From Bradyrhizobium zhanjiangense (GTDB lineage: Bacteria > Pseudomonadota > Alphaproteobacteria > Rhizobiales > Xanthobacteraceae), in contig NZ_CP022221.1 in assembly GCF_004114935.1 (NCBI RefSeq), positions 6,221,001 to 6,285,000 on the forward strand: a DNA stretch of 64,000 bases. Reading direction: 5' to 3'. The position numbers and the translations under genes are program-made. Of this stretch, positions 24,632 through 33,095 are shown piece after piece. Every line of letters starts with the position of its first letter. Positions within the stretch are counted from its first letter, which is position 1. The notes under the pieces are model-generated. The model worked only from the letters and a program-made list of their open reading frames with translations. It searched no databases and was not told where the DNA came from.

Positions 24632-25051
24632 TCATACTGTTCGGGGCAGGAATACAACCGACGGCTCGATCTCGATAAGGAACTCGTCCCTGGCGAGGCT
24701 CGTTACTCCGATCCAAGTTGTGCACGGTGGATTGTCACCAAATACAGCCTTGAGCGCGCGAGATATGGTGTCACCTTGGTGCAGGTGGGTTTGCCTAATA
24801 TAAATCCGCAGCGATCCCACATCATCAAGTCTGGCACCAACGGAAGCTAGGGCCACGCTGAGGTTTTCCAAACTCTTTTCTAATTGGCGTCCAATGTCGC
24901 CAGTACCGACGATGTTTCCATTCGAATCCCACGCGACTTGACCGGAAATGTGTATCGCGTACCCTAAGGGCGTGGAAGTAACGGCCACCTGAGCAAAACC
25001 GAATTTCCGACTGTCAAAAAGCTCGGTTGGAATTTTCATAGATCGGGTCAT
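24632..25051 (-). CDS. RidA/YjgF-family protein
   Basis: Predicted 139-residue member of the Rid family, trimeric proteins that typically hydrolyse reactive enamine/imine intermediates. Family blocks include AIHISGQVAWDSNGNIVG, QLEKSLENLSVALASVGARL and the C-terminal VTSLARDEFLIEIEPSVVF, which carries the Arg of the active site and the usual Glu. GGGAG precedes the ATG at 25051. It lies among repeats with no operon partner. Its substrate is unknown; the amidinotransferase-like gene on the same strand upstream may be linked only by position. Confidence 0.85.
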   Translation of the reverse strand: MTRSMKIPTELFDSRKFGFAQVAVTSTPLGYAIHISGQVAWDSNGNIVGTGDIGRQLEKSLENLSVALASVGARLDDVGSLRIYIRQTHLHQGDTISRALKAVFGDNPPCTTWIGVTSLARDEFLIEIEPSVVFLPRTV

Positions 25052-25262
25052 TACAGCTCCCTAGTTGGGTCCAGGTCACGGCGTTGTAGCCGACAATTCT
25101 AACCAACGGTTGCTCAGAGAGCACTTCCGTTTATGGCCCGTGGCTGACTTCCGCTCTCGGCCTCTCAGGGGCCGCTTCCGAGGGCTGAGCGGAAAGCCAT
25201 CGTGGAGACGCCGAGGGCAGCCTTTGACCCGAAGCCGACTGTTCCTCAAATTTTAGCATTTC

Positions 25263-25343
25263 GCCGAGTGTACAGTTGACTTGACCAGCGTACGATAGGC
25301 TGCGGTTTGCAGCGAGTCACCGATGCCAGTTTGTACACTCGGC
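25263..25343. repeat. 12-bp inverted repeat with 57-base spacer
   Basis: GCCGAGTGTACA (25263-25274) and TGTACACTCGGC (25332-25343) are perfectly complementary. They could be ends of a small inserted or excised element, or a large stem-loop downstream of the amidinotransferase gene. Confidence 0.6.
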
Positions 25344-25502
25344 ACACGTATCGCCGATGCAAAGACCAAGGACGCCATTGCCTTCGCGAAGTCCTTCGAC
25401 CGACGTATCGAAGTGATTTTCGATGTGGTGGATTGCATCGTCTTCCCACCCGTACGGGTCATCGCGCAACGGGAGCTGCCGAAGGGTGTTCCCTAGGTTC
25501 AC
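25317..25502 (-). CDS. possible small ORF downstream of the amidinotransferase
   Basis: A 61-codon frame with a GTG start, 33 bases after the amidinotransferase stop on the same strand. The product has acidic, protein-like stretches (DDPYGWEDDAIHHIENHFDT) but no recognised domain. The opposite strand is also open here, and it spans one arm of the inverted repeat. Weakly supported. Confidence 0.2.
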   Translation of the reverse strand: MNLGNTLRQLPLRDDPYGWEDDAIHHIENHFDTSVEGLREGNGVLGLCIGDTCAECTNWHR

Positions 25503-25535
25503 GACTGCACCGTCAACCGGACGGAAGGTCGGCGC

Positions 25536-26660
25536 TCAAAAATAACTTTGCAACGTGCCGCACCGCCGGATGTCGAGGGTGGCGCAATGGAAGGCTCCGC
25601 CAAATGCGGCATAGTGCAAGAACTCGCAGGGAATGGGCTCGAATCCCCAATTCTCCAACGCACGCATCGTTGCGGTATGATGCGGATCAACGATAACTCG
25701 CTTCTCGTCCACCATCAGCACGTTCATGTTGAGCCATTTCCCACATAACGAGGTAATCCTGAGCATAGGATCGGTTATCGGGTCGGGCTCCGGGGCCACG
25801 AGGATGTCCCATTTTTTCAAGATGGCCGGAAGTTGGTCGGCGTCAATGTATTCGGGATTGATCAGAATCTTGCCGGGGCCAAGCGGCAGAATGGTGGTAT
25901 CGATGTGCATCGGAGTGGGACAGCGACTCTTGATTTCATGAATGCGATAGCCGTCGCCAAGATGCCGACGCAGCCATTCAATGCCGGACGCATTGGTTAC
26001 GTTGCTGCGGGTCACGAACAGGTCGCGCCCGCAGCGAAAGAAATCGGCGGCGTCAAAGACCGGTTCAAATTCGGTGAGGATGTACGAGATCGGCTCGCCT
26101 TTCTCGGGCACGTGAAACTCTGGATCGAACAGCTCGTTCGTCAGCTGCGGCCTGGGCGCGGCGGTCCAGCGCGCGCCACGTCGGAAATAGTCCTTCAGGA
26201 TCGGACGATAGGAGTGCGTTTCGAAGTAGCGACATGGCCAAACCATCGGCGTTTCAATGATCTCCCCGCCAATCACAAGCAGGCTGTCGCGCGGGCAGGA
26301 ATTGCAGAAGCCCCACGAGGACCATTCCGGCGTGCCGAAGCGCTTCTTGTGGTCGACCGCTTCCGGCCGCTTTACCACGATGCCCAGCGATTGTAGCAGA
26401 GCGACAAAGTGGTCAAGCTCGCGCTGCGCGGGTTCAATCATGATCTTTGGATAATGGAAGCCTGCGAGCAGCGACTGGGCTCGCGCAGCCATGCCCGGAA
26501 TGTTGCAGGTGACAACCGGATGGTCGGAGGGGATTGCCGCACCCTCGAGCCTTCCGACTCTCACTTCCTCCAGCGGGTCCCACTCGTTGTGTGAGTTCAC
26601 CGGAGCAGCTCGGCTCGCTGGGTCGGCATCCGCACTGTCAACGCGCGTGACCATGTCCAT
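25536..26660 (-). CDS. glycine amidinotransferase-like enzyme
   Basis: Predicted 374-residue amidinotransferase. It strongly resembles eukaryotic L-arginine:glycine amidinotransferase: FEPVFDAADFFRCGRD, then NVTNASGIEWLRRHLG, PMHIDTT, KWLNMNVLMVDEKRVIVD and the C-terminal AFHCATLDIRRCGTLQSYF. The catalytic triad appears intact as Asp203, His252 and Cys359 with near-usual spacing. The reaction would transfer an amidino group from arginine to an amine; relatives act on glycine, inosamine phosphates or toxin precursors. No biosynthetic partners are adjacent, so the acceptor is unknown. It lies in the mosaic region and may be horizontally acquired. Confidence 0.87.
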   Translation of the reverse strand: MDMVTRVDSADADPASRAAPVNSHNEWDPLEEVRVGRLEGAAIPSDHPVVTCNIPGMAARAQSLLAGFHYPKIMIEPAQRELDHFVALLQSLGIVVKRPEAVDHKKRFGTPEWSSWGFCNSCPRDSLLVIGGEIIETPMVWPCRYFETHSYRPILKDYFRRGARWTAAPRPQLTNELFDPEFHVPEKGEPISYILTEFEPVFDAADFFRCGRDLFVTRSNVTNASGIEWLRRHLGDGYRIHEIKSRCPTPMHIDTTILPLGPGKILINPEYIDADQLPAILKKWDILVAPEPDPITDPMLRITSLCGKWLNMNVLMVDEKRVIVDPHHTATMRALENWGFEPIPCEFLHYAAFGGAFHCATLDIRRCGTLQSYF

Positions 26661-26937
26661 GCATCAGGCCCTCGTGCGCTACAACAGCCGCTGGCCCCAG
26701 AGGTTCCGAAGGTCGGACCACCGTGTGCCGGTCAATGGCAGGATCCCGGATGTCGCCTATGGCGGCCCATAGCAGAGTTATTCCTTGCCTGAGCCAGGAC
26801 CGCCTTTGAACCCGAGCCGAACAACGCTGTGATGTCAGCTGTCGACGGTAAACGGGACGCGGGGCCGCGGTTACCTCGACGGCCGCTCGTGACGCCACCA
26901 AGACTTCGGCGCGGAGCTTTTGTCTCGCATCTTGCGT
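26661..26937. other. repeat-bearing spacer upstream of the amidinotransferase
   Basis: Contains a hairpin-family remnant (26749-26777) and the diverged third copy of the 100-bp repeat (26812-26896). No gene is supported. Confidence 0.4.
26812..26896. repeat. diverged copy 3 of the 100-bp repeat
   Basis: It shares the order of blocks AGCCGAACAA, ATGTCAGCTGTC, GGACG, GCGGTTACC and GGCCGCTCGTGACG with the 15933 and 24519 copies but is clearly older, with many substitutions and small gaps. Confidence 0.5.
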
Positions 26938-27156
26938 TTAGGACCGCGGCGGCCCTTCGCTCGGCCCGGCTGCCTCGTCATGGATCGTGACACCCGCCGA
27001 CCGCAACCCGGTCAGCAGTACAGTTCTTACAAAGGCAGGATCGAATCCAATATCCTTGGCGTTTGGTGGATGTGCCTCGCTGCCCTTCAATCGGAGCGCC
27101 AAGTGCAATTGCTCGCAAAGGTGCTGAACGACAAGATTGACCTGATCGTCAGTCAT
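26938..27156 (-). CDS. small hypothetical protein
   Basis: Predicted 72-residue protein (MTDDQVNLVVQHLCEQLHLA..., then FDPAFVRTVLLTGLRSAGV). It has an ATG start and a plausible helical N-terminus but no recognised domain and only a weak ribosome site. The stretch between it and the SDR gene (27157-27434) holds another hairpin repeat at 27368-27386 and nothing else. Confidence 0.4.
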   Translation of the reverse strand: MTDDQVNLVVQHLCEQLHLALRLKGSEAHPPNAKDIGFDPAFVRTVLLTGLRSAGVTIHDEAAGPSEGPPRS

Positions 27157-27367
27157 GATTTGCTTTTCCCGCTACCATTTTGCTACCCAACTAGATAGCA
27201 CACATGGAAATAGAGCGGTACGCGATTGGACCGTCCCAAGGATCAACCCCACGAGACTGCCCATGGCCGGGCTCCAAAATCGTCCGCCGATCGGCGCAGA
27301 CCGGAAGTGACTAGCGGGCAGCTAGGCGTGTACCCATAAACCCAGCGGCGTGGTGCGAAGGCAATGT

Positions 27368-27386
27368 CCGCTTTCCCCTATAGCGG
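27368..27386. repeat. short hairpin repeat (CCGCT-type)
   Basis: CCGCTTTCCCCTATAGCGG has CCGCT/AGCGG arms and a CCCC loop, very like the copy at 15218-15237. It sits immediately downstream of the SDR gene's stop codon and could act in transcript ending. Confidence 0.5.
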
Positions 27387-27434
27387 CCGAAGTTGTGCGG
27401 CACCGCAAAATGTCGCGATGAGCAGATGCGAGAA

Positions 27435-28289
27435 CTAGCGTCGCGGCGTTCGTCCGCGTATACGGTCGAAGCCCTGCTTGATCGCTGCGAAGCGCCTGTC
27501 GATGAACGGTTCGTGCTCAGTATCGGTGAAAATATAGGGCCAGTCGTTTTCGATGGCCTCGCGAACCAGTTCGCCCACATAGAGCGGATCAATGCCGTTG
27601 TTGATCCGTCCCTGCAATGCCCTGATGAACTCGGCGCGGGGTCCTTCTGTCGGCGGAGGATTGCCGACAGCTCCAGCAAATCGCTGCGGCACATTGCGCC
27701 GAGAATTCATGATCTGCGTGCGGATGACGCCCGGACACAGAACGGATACCCCAATCTTCCTCGGCGCGAGCACGTTACGCATCCCCTCGGACAGTGCCAC
27801 CACTCCATATTTGCTCACATCGTACGCCGGACTTGGTCCCGTAATCAGTCCGGCGACGGACGCCGTGGAAACAACCTGCCCTCCTTCGCCGTGCGCTTCG
27901 ATCAGCGGACCGAAAATCTCGAAGCCCCAGATCACCGACATCAGGTTGACGCCGAGGACCCAGTTCCAGCCAGCATCAGTCCACTCACCATAGGTGCCGC
28001 CGCCGCCCACGCCCGCATTGTTGACCAATATGTGGATTCTGCCATACCGCGCGACAGTCGCGTCCGCTGCCGCCTGAAGTTCGCCTTTGAGCGAGACGTC
28101 AGCTTTCACGCCATCGACATCGACGTTGGTCCGTGTCTTCAGGTCCGCGACCGCTTTTTTCAGCGCCTCTTCCTCGATATCGCAGAGCATGACCTTCACG
28201 CCCGCCTGTGACAGCGCGGTCGCGATCCCCAGTCCGATCCCCGAGGCAGCGCCTGTCACGAATGCGGTCCGTCCAGCCAAGTCTCTCAT
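27435..28289 (-). CDS. short-chain dehydrogenase/reductase
   Basis: Predicted 284-residue classical SDR with the cofactor motif TGAASGIG near residue 12, NNAGVGGGG, a Ser in VVSTASVAG and the active-site YDVSK. All catalytic residues are present. The ATG at 28289 is preferred although the frame is open 96 codons further upstream in sequence without protein character. It is isolated between the accessory region and the TRAP transporter genes on the same strand; its substrate is unknown. Confidence 0.88.
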   Translation of the reverse strand: MRDLAGRTAFVTGAASGIGLGIATALSQAGVKVMLCDIEEEALKKAVADLKTRTNVDVDGVKADVSLKGELQAAADATVARYGRIHILVNNAGVGGGGTYGEWTDAGWNWVLGVNLMSVIWGFEIFGPLIEAHGEGGQVVSTASVAGLITGPSPAYDVSKYGVVALSEGMRNVLAPRKIGVSVLCPGVIRTQIMNSRRNVPQRFAGAVGNPPPTEGPRAEFIRALQGRINNGIDPLYVGELVREAIENDWPYIFTDTEHEPFIDRRFAAIKQGFDRIRGRTPRR

Positions 28290-28855
28290 GCGCTTTCCAC
28301 CTTGCGATGCTTTTGACCCAGAGCAGCCCTTTGAGAGAGCCCACCTTCTGCGGGTTACGGCACATGGTCCCAGCTGCGGCTCATGGCTCTCGAGCTTGCA
28401 GTCATCTTCGAGATCGACGCCGCACTGCTCCCACACGTGGGACTCTTGGACGTTTGCCGTTGGTCCTTTCCAACGCCTTCTGCACCCGAGCGCTAAGGGT
28501 TCGAAGCTCCGCAAGTTGAGAATTGAGCGACCAGACACGTTGGTGCAGAATGACCATGCGGTCGCAGACCCGATCACGACTACTCATTTACGAGCCCCCA
28601 GAACTACAATTGCCAAAAAAATGCTGACGTTGGGCCGGGAAATAAACGGGACTTTCAGGCCAACGGTAGCATCGTTTCGCGTACAAGATGTGAAACGGTA
28701 CACACACGACAGAAAATGTATTCCACGCTCGGATACCGACCGATATGGCCCCTTTCTTCTGCCAAGTGTTCAATTCGCATGGGGATGAGATGGATCGACA
28801 TCCCCCCGTCATAAATCCGTAATCCTCGAGCAGCGCAGCGCACGCAGACGTCCGG
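28290..28855. other. 566-base gap before the TRAP genes
   Basis: No convincing gene. A 61-codon minus-strand frame at 28402-28587 (a coiled-coil-like SLNSQLAELRTLSARVQKAL stretch) is possible but lacks support. AT-richer sequence around 28600-28760 differs from the flanking operons. Confidence 0.4.
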
Positions 28856-30280
28856 CTACTTCTTTTTTGGGGTCAACCAATCCTCGTCTTCCAGGGACGG
28901 TGCTTGCTTCTGCTGCTCCAGGATTTTCCTGTACTCCTCGGGGATGACCTGACTGCGCGACGTCTCGTGCAGCGTCTGCGGGAACCAGGTCGCAATGCCG
29001 GGGAAAGCGATCATAAGCCCAACGCATAACACCTGCAGGATCATGAACTGGAACATGCCGGCGTAAATCGTCGCGAGACTCCAGCCCTTGACCACCTGCT
29101 TGAGATAGTACGCCGACATGGCGACCGGCGGCGACAGAAAGGCGGTTTGCAGCACCACCGCAACCAACGCGCCGAACCATATGAGGTCGATGCCCATGCC
29201 CTTCACAACGGGATAGAAGATCGGCAGGAACACCAGGACGATGGCTGGCCACTCAAACGGCCAACCCAGCAGAAAAATGAGAAAGAGCACGACAATCAGC
29301 ATGAAGCTCGGCGGCAACTGCAGGCCGAGCATCGTCTCGGTGATCCAGTTCGCCGAGCCGAGGCGAGCGAACACCGCACCGAAGATGTTCGATGTGACCG
29401 CCAGCAACAGGACCATGCTCGACGTCGCCATCGTCGAGGTCAGCGCGCGCTGCAGTCCGGCGAACGAGAACCTGCCATATGCGATGGCCAGGACCAGAGC
29501 GCCGACGCTGCCGATGCCAGCGGCCTCTGTCGGCGTCGCAAGGCCCCCGATGATCGAGCCGAGCGTCGCCGTGATGAGCCCGAGCAGCGGCAGCGTGCCG
29601 ACGACCACCTCGCGCGCAATGTAGCCAACGGAGTAGATCCGCTCATCCTTTGGCACCGGCGGCCCTAGTTTGGGATTCAGGAAGGCGCGGCCCATCAGAT
29701 AGACGATGTAGATGCCGGCCAGCAGGAAACCCGGCCCGAAGGCTGCAGCATAGAGATCGGCGACCGACACCCCGAGCACCGGGCCCATCACGATCAGCAT
29801 GACCGACGGGGGAATGAGAATGCCGAGCGTGCCGCCCGCCGTGATGGTGCCCGCTGAAAGCTTGGCGTCATAACCCGCCTTGGTCATGATCGGCGAGGCC
29901 ATGATGCCAAGAACGGTCACGGCTGCGCCGACGATGCCTGTCGCCATCGCGAACACGGTCGAGGTCAGGATGACGACGAGGAAGAGTGCGCCGCGCACCG
30001 GCGCAAGCATCATGCGGAACGCCGTAAAAAGGCGTTCCATGAGTCCCGCTTGCTCGGTGATGAAGCCCATGAAGATGAACAGCGGCACGGCGGCGAGGAG
30101 TTCTTCCTTCATCATGCCGATGGTCTGGAAGTAACCAAGCTCGAAGACCGTCGCTCCCATGCCCCAGTAGCCGAACGAAAAGGCGAGAAACAGCAACGTG
30201 AACGAGATCGGCACACCGATGAAGATCGCGCCGAGCAGCACCAGCAGCATGACGACGCCGATGAGCGCTTCTGCGGTCAT
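28856..30280 (-). CDS. TRAP transporter large permease (DctM family)
   Basis: Predicted 474-residue inner-membrane protein with about a dozen hydrophobic segments and typical DctM blocks: GVPISFTLLFLAFSFGYWG, VPLFIFMGFITEQAGL, STVFAMATGIVGAAVTVLG, GTLGILIPPSVMLIVMGP and TPTEAAGIGSVGALV. It forms the translocation channel of a sodium-driven TRAP importer. The ATG at 30280 overlaps the small-permease gene by 4 bases. The cluster DctP-DctQ-DctM is complete and lies next to aromatic-acid catabolic genes, suggesting an aromatic or related acid as cargo. Confidence 0.93.
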   Translation of the reverse strand: MTAEALIGVVMLLVLLGAIFIGVPISFTLLFLAFSFGYWGMGATVFELGYFQTIGMMKEELLAAVPLFIFMGFITEQAGLMERLFTAFRMMLAPVRGALFLVVILTSTVFAMATGIVGAAVTVLGIMASPIMTKAGYDAKLSAGTITAGGTLGILIPPSVMLIVMGPVLGVSVADLYAAAFGPGFLLAGIYIVYLMGRAFLNPKLGPPVPKDERIYSVGYIAREVVVGTLPLLGLITATLGSIIGGLATPTEAAGIGSVGALVLAIAYGRFSFAGLQRALTSTMATSSMVLLLAVTSNIFGAVFARLGSANWITETMLGLQLPPSFMLIVVLFLIFLLGWPFEWPAIVLVFLPIFYPVVKGMGIDLIWFGALVAVVLQTAFLSPPVAMSAYYLKQVVKGWSLATIYAGMFQFMILQVLCVGLMIAFPGIATWFPQTLHETSRSQVIPEEYRKILEQQKQAPSLEDEDWLTPKKK

Positions 30281-30840
30281 ATCTCGACCTTCTCCTTGTG
30301 CTCGAGCTCGACGCCGGTGCGCGCCATATAGATGCTCTTGATCAGTTCGGACACGCCCTGAATCAGCAGCAGGAGGCAGGCGAACGGCACGATGAACTTG
30401 AACGGCCACAGCACGGGCCGCCACGGCGTCTGGTCCGAAGTCTCGTTGATCAGCCAGGCGTAGTGAAATTCGTTCCAGCTGATCAGGAACAGCATGATCA
30501 GGCTCGGGAAGAAGAAGACGACATAGGAGATCGTATCGATCCAGCCCTTCCTGCGGATCGAGAACTTCTCCCAGAAGAAGTCGGTGCGGATATGAGCGCC
30601 CTTGTGCAGCGCGTAGGCGGCGCCAAGCATGAATAGCGAGCCGTACAGCATGTATGTTGCGTCGTAGACCCATATGGTCGGCGCGTTGAACAGGTAACGC
30701 GCCCCAACCTCGTAAGCGACGGCCAGGACCAGCGGCACCGACAGCCACGAGATGATCGTGCCGGTCCGGTCCGTGAAGCCGTCGATGATCCTGATTATGG
30801 CCAGCAATGCCGGCGGCTGCCTGCCTGTTATCTCAGCCAT
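30277..30840 (-). CDS. TRAP transporter small permease (DctQ family)
   Basis: Predicted 187-residue membrane protein with four hydrophobic segments (IISWLSVPLVLAVAYEVGAR, a segment around TYMLYGSLFMLGAAYAL, SYVVFFFPSLIMLFLISW and FIVPFACLLLLIQGVSELIK) and the conserved HKGAHIRTDFFWE loop. The rather long DctQ form fits TRAP systems often annotated for mannitol or chloroaromatic compounds; that label is weak evidence of substrate. The start ATG at 30840 lies after an intercistronic hairpin that separates it from DctP. Confidence 0.9.
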   Translation of the reverse strand: MAEITGRQPPALLAIIRIIDGFTDRTGTIISWLSVPLVLAVAYEVGARYLFNAPTIWVYDATYMLYGSLFMLGAAYALHKGAHIRTDFFWEKFSIRRKGWIDTISYVVFFFPSLIMLFLISWNEFHYAWLINETSDQTPWRPVLWPFKFIVPFACLLLLIQGVSELIKSIYMARTGVELEHKEKVEI

Positions 30841-30917
30841 CCCTCGCCCCTTCCCTTGACCGTCCGGGCGGCGCATTTGCGGCGCGACGCAGAGCGGGCG
30901 CATGAGCCGCATCAATG

Positions 30918-30942
30918 GAGGGCGGCCTGAGCGGCCGCCCTC
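30918..30942. promoter_or_regulatory. intercistronic hairpin between DctP and DctQ
   Basis: GAGGGCGGCC (30918-30927) and GGCCGCCCTC (30933-30942) form a perfect 10-bp stem with a 5-base loop, 11 bases after the DctP stop. It has no U-tract, so it more likely protects the upstream mRNA or attenuates read-through, allowing more binding protein than permease. Confidence 0.6.
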
Positions 30943-30952
30943 GGAGGAAGCC

Positions 30953-32059
30953 CTATTTCTCGAGAGGGAAGTAGTAGTTCGCCATGAAGGAGTACGGCGG
31001 GAAATAGGACCGCTTGTACGGCACCACGGCGCTGGCATAGGCCTTCTGCGAGTCGTGCACCTTCTTGAAGAACGGGTTCTTGGCGCTCTCGGCCGCCGCG
31101 ATCTCGTCCCACTTCTTGATGAAGGCCAGCAGGATCTCCGTCGGCGTGCGCAGGATCTGCACGCCGTGCTTCTGCTGCATCTCGATCAGCGCATCGGCGT
31201 TCTGGCGCTGCCACTTGGTCCACCAGACCAGGAATGTCTCGTTGGCCGCCGACTTGATAATCTCCTGATGCTGCGGGCTGAGCTCCTTCCACACATCGCC
31301 GTTGATGACGATTTCGCCGATCGTCACGTTCTCATGCAAGCCAGGCGAATAATGGTACTTCCAGACGTTGTGGAAGCCGAGCTGCAGGTCCTCGATGCCG
31401 CCGACCCATTCTGCGCAATCGATCACGCCGCGTTGCGCAGAGGGAATGATTTCTCCGCCCGGCATGTTGACTACCGTGAAGCCGAGGGCCTGCCACACTT
31501 CGCCGGCCATGCCAGTCTGGCGGCATTTCATGCCCTTCATGTCCTCGACCGTCTGGATCGGCTTCTTGAACCAGCCGAACGCCTGCGGCCCCGCAGGCAG
31601 GATGGGGAACACGACGAGGTTGAGCTTGAGCTCCTTCTGATAGAACTCATTGTATAGGTCGAGGCCGCCACCGTGATAGAGCCAACCCATCACGTCCATG
31701 AAGTCCATGCCGAAGGTGCCGCCGGGACCGCCGGTGAACAGGATCGCGGCCTTGTTCTTGCCGGTCCAGTAGCCGGCCCACGCATGCGCTCCGTCGAGCA
31801 CCCTCTTGTGGGTTGCGTCCAGCACCTCGAACGCCGGCACGACCTGGCCAGCGGGCATTGCCTCGATCTTCAGCGCGCCAGCCGACAGCTTGTTCACCCG
31901 GTCGGCGAAATAGGTGAAGTTGTCATAGAGCGTGAGCGACGCCGGCCATGTGGCCTGCATCTTCAACACTTTCGTCTGCGCGATGACTGCAGTGGTGGAT
32001 ACGACAAACGCCGAAGCGATCAGGGCAACGGCGACTAACCCCAGAAACATGCGTTTCAT
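30953..32059 (-). CDS. TRAP transporter substrate-binding protein (DctP family)
   Basis: Predicted 368-residue periplasmic protein with a signal peptide (LGLVAVALIASAFVVSTTAV, then IAQTKV) and family blocks MQATWPASLTLYDNFTYFAD, MKGMKCRQTGMAGEVWQALG, MPGGEIIPSAQRGVIDCAEW and FHNVWKYHYSPGLHE. The conserved Arg in KCRQTG normally binds the substrate carboxylate. GGGAGGAG precedes the ATG at 32059. It is the first gene of the TRAP operon and likely delivers an organic acid used by the neighbouring aromatic pathway. Confidence 0.93.
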   Translation of the reverse strand: MKRMFLGLVAVALIASAFVVSTTAVIAQTKVLKMQATWPASLTLYDNFTYFADRVNKLSAGALKIEAMPAGQVVPAFEVLDATHKRVLDGAHAWAGYWTGKNKAAILFTGGPGGTFGMDFMDVMGWLYHGGGLDLYNEFYQKELKLNLVVFPILPAGPQAFGWFKKPIQTVEDMKGMKCRQTGMAGEVWQALGFTVVNMPGGEIIPSAQRGVIDCAEWVGGIEDLQLGFHNVWKYHYSPGLHENVTIGEIVINGDVWKELSPQHQEIIKSAANETFLVWWTKWQRQNADALIEMQQKHGVQILRTPTEILLAFIKKWDEIAAAESAKNPFFKKVHDSQKAYASAVVPYKRSYFPPYSFMANYYFPLEK

Positions 32060-32387
32060 GAGCCATCTCCTCCCTTGGACGACGTGACCGGGGCGATCGC
32101 TTTTTCTTCGTTGTTCTTGGTCGCCTAACTTCAAACCACGTCTGCCACCATTCTGCCACCATGGCCGCAAGTTGTCATCTTGCTTTCTAGCCGCAGCAAG
32201 CGTCAGGTTACCGCAGCGTGGCGCCTTCTTGCGTCGGCCGCGCCGACGGACCTACCGCTGCTTGTTGCATCGCAGCCGATATCATGCCGACGAAGCCTTG
32301 AATGATGATCTCGGCGTCTCTCGGGCGGAGCTGCCTGCTCTATTTGTATGTTGTCCGCCGATGTCCGCTTTGCGTGCGCGCTCGGCT
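32060..32387. other. spacer upstream of the TRAP operon
   Basis: The 328-base gap carries a GTCCGCCGATGTCCGCTTTG hairpin-family remnant (about 32352-32371) and presumably the TRAP promoter. No gene is seen. Confidence 0.4.
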
Positions 32388-33095
32388 CTAAGATTTAGAT
32401 GCAACCGTTCGCGTCAGCATCGGAAAATGCTTGTTGCCGCCTGCGAACGGCGGAAACTGAACGAAGTCCGCGCGCATGCGCTTGATCACGTCGGAGCTCA
32501 GCGCGCGCGAGAGGGCCGCCGGGCTGTCAAACACCAGCTCGTTTCGCTGCATGTGCTCGACCCGCCGCGACGGCAGCCGGTCGACCCAATCGATCCGGGT
32601 ATAGATCTCGATCTGGCGGACGTCCGGGAAGGTCCGCATGATAGACGGGTGATGCTCGAGATAGTGCAGATGCCAGGCGTTGATGTCGTCCGCCGGCCCG
32701 GGATAGTGCACGAGGTAGCTGCACGGGGTGGTCGTGCCGGGGGGATGCGCGGCGACATCGACCGGAAAGGAGCGCGTCAGCATCACCTGGTGGGTGACGT
32801 CCAATCCGGTGAGGCTCGATAATCCGCCGCCGGTTGCGAGGCTGGCGAGCGCTCCGTCGCGCCCCAGCGCAGCTTCGCAAGCGAACAGATCCGGAAACCG
32901 CAATTGCAGCGCGAAGGTTGGCCCCGGACCGTCGGCCTTGTAGGGATGATCGACCGATTGCTGCAGCGGCATGAACAGCAGGCCCTCGGTCATCTCGGTG
33001 ACTGCCCCGACCAGTACTGCGACGGCATCCAGTGCGTCTGATGCGACGCGCCGTCCGCCCGTCGGGTCGACGAATGTCATGAACAAGGAGATCAT
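32388..33095 (-). CDS. EthD-domain protein
   Basis: Predicted 235-residue protein. The C-terminal half has the EthD-like pattern (dimeric alpha-beta barrel): LVHYPGPADDINAWHLHYLE, HHPSIMRTFPDVRQIEIYT and FPPFAGGNKHFPMLTRT. The N-terminal half probably repeats a related fold. EthD-like proteins accompany oxidative catabolic operons, and their exact role is often unknown. It overlaps the thioesterase gene by 4 bases and is the last gene of the operon starting with the ring-cleavage dioxygenase. Confidence 0.72.
   Translation of the reverse strand: MISLFMTFVDPTGGRRVASDALDAVAVLVGAVTEMTEGLLFMPLQQSVDHPYKADGPGPTFALQLRFPDLFACEAALGRDGALASLATGGGLSSLTGLDVTHQVMLTRSFPVDVAAHPPGTTTPCSYLVHYPGPADDINAWHLHYLEHHPSIMRTFPDVRQIEIYTRIDWVDRLPSRRVEHMQRNELVFDSPAALSRALSSDVIKRMRADFVQFPPFAGGNKHFPMLTRTVASKS

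Larger units (their letters stand above)
25052..25535. other. repeat-rich gap between the RidA-like and amidinotransferase genes
   Basis: It holds two degenerate hairpin-family repeats (about 25123-25192), a 12-bp perfect inverted repeat (25263-25274 and 25332-25343) and at most one weak small ORF. No other gene is supported. Confidence 0.5.

Noticed and set aside
24480..24725. Small minus-strand frame over the second 100-bp repeat
   Set aside because: The frame is mainly repeat sequence and is also seen in the first copy; it is not a gene.
25323..25496. 57-codon plus-strand ORF in the repeat-rich gap
   Set aside because: It competes with a minus-strand frame, spans an inverted-repeat arm and has no ribosome site.
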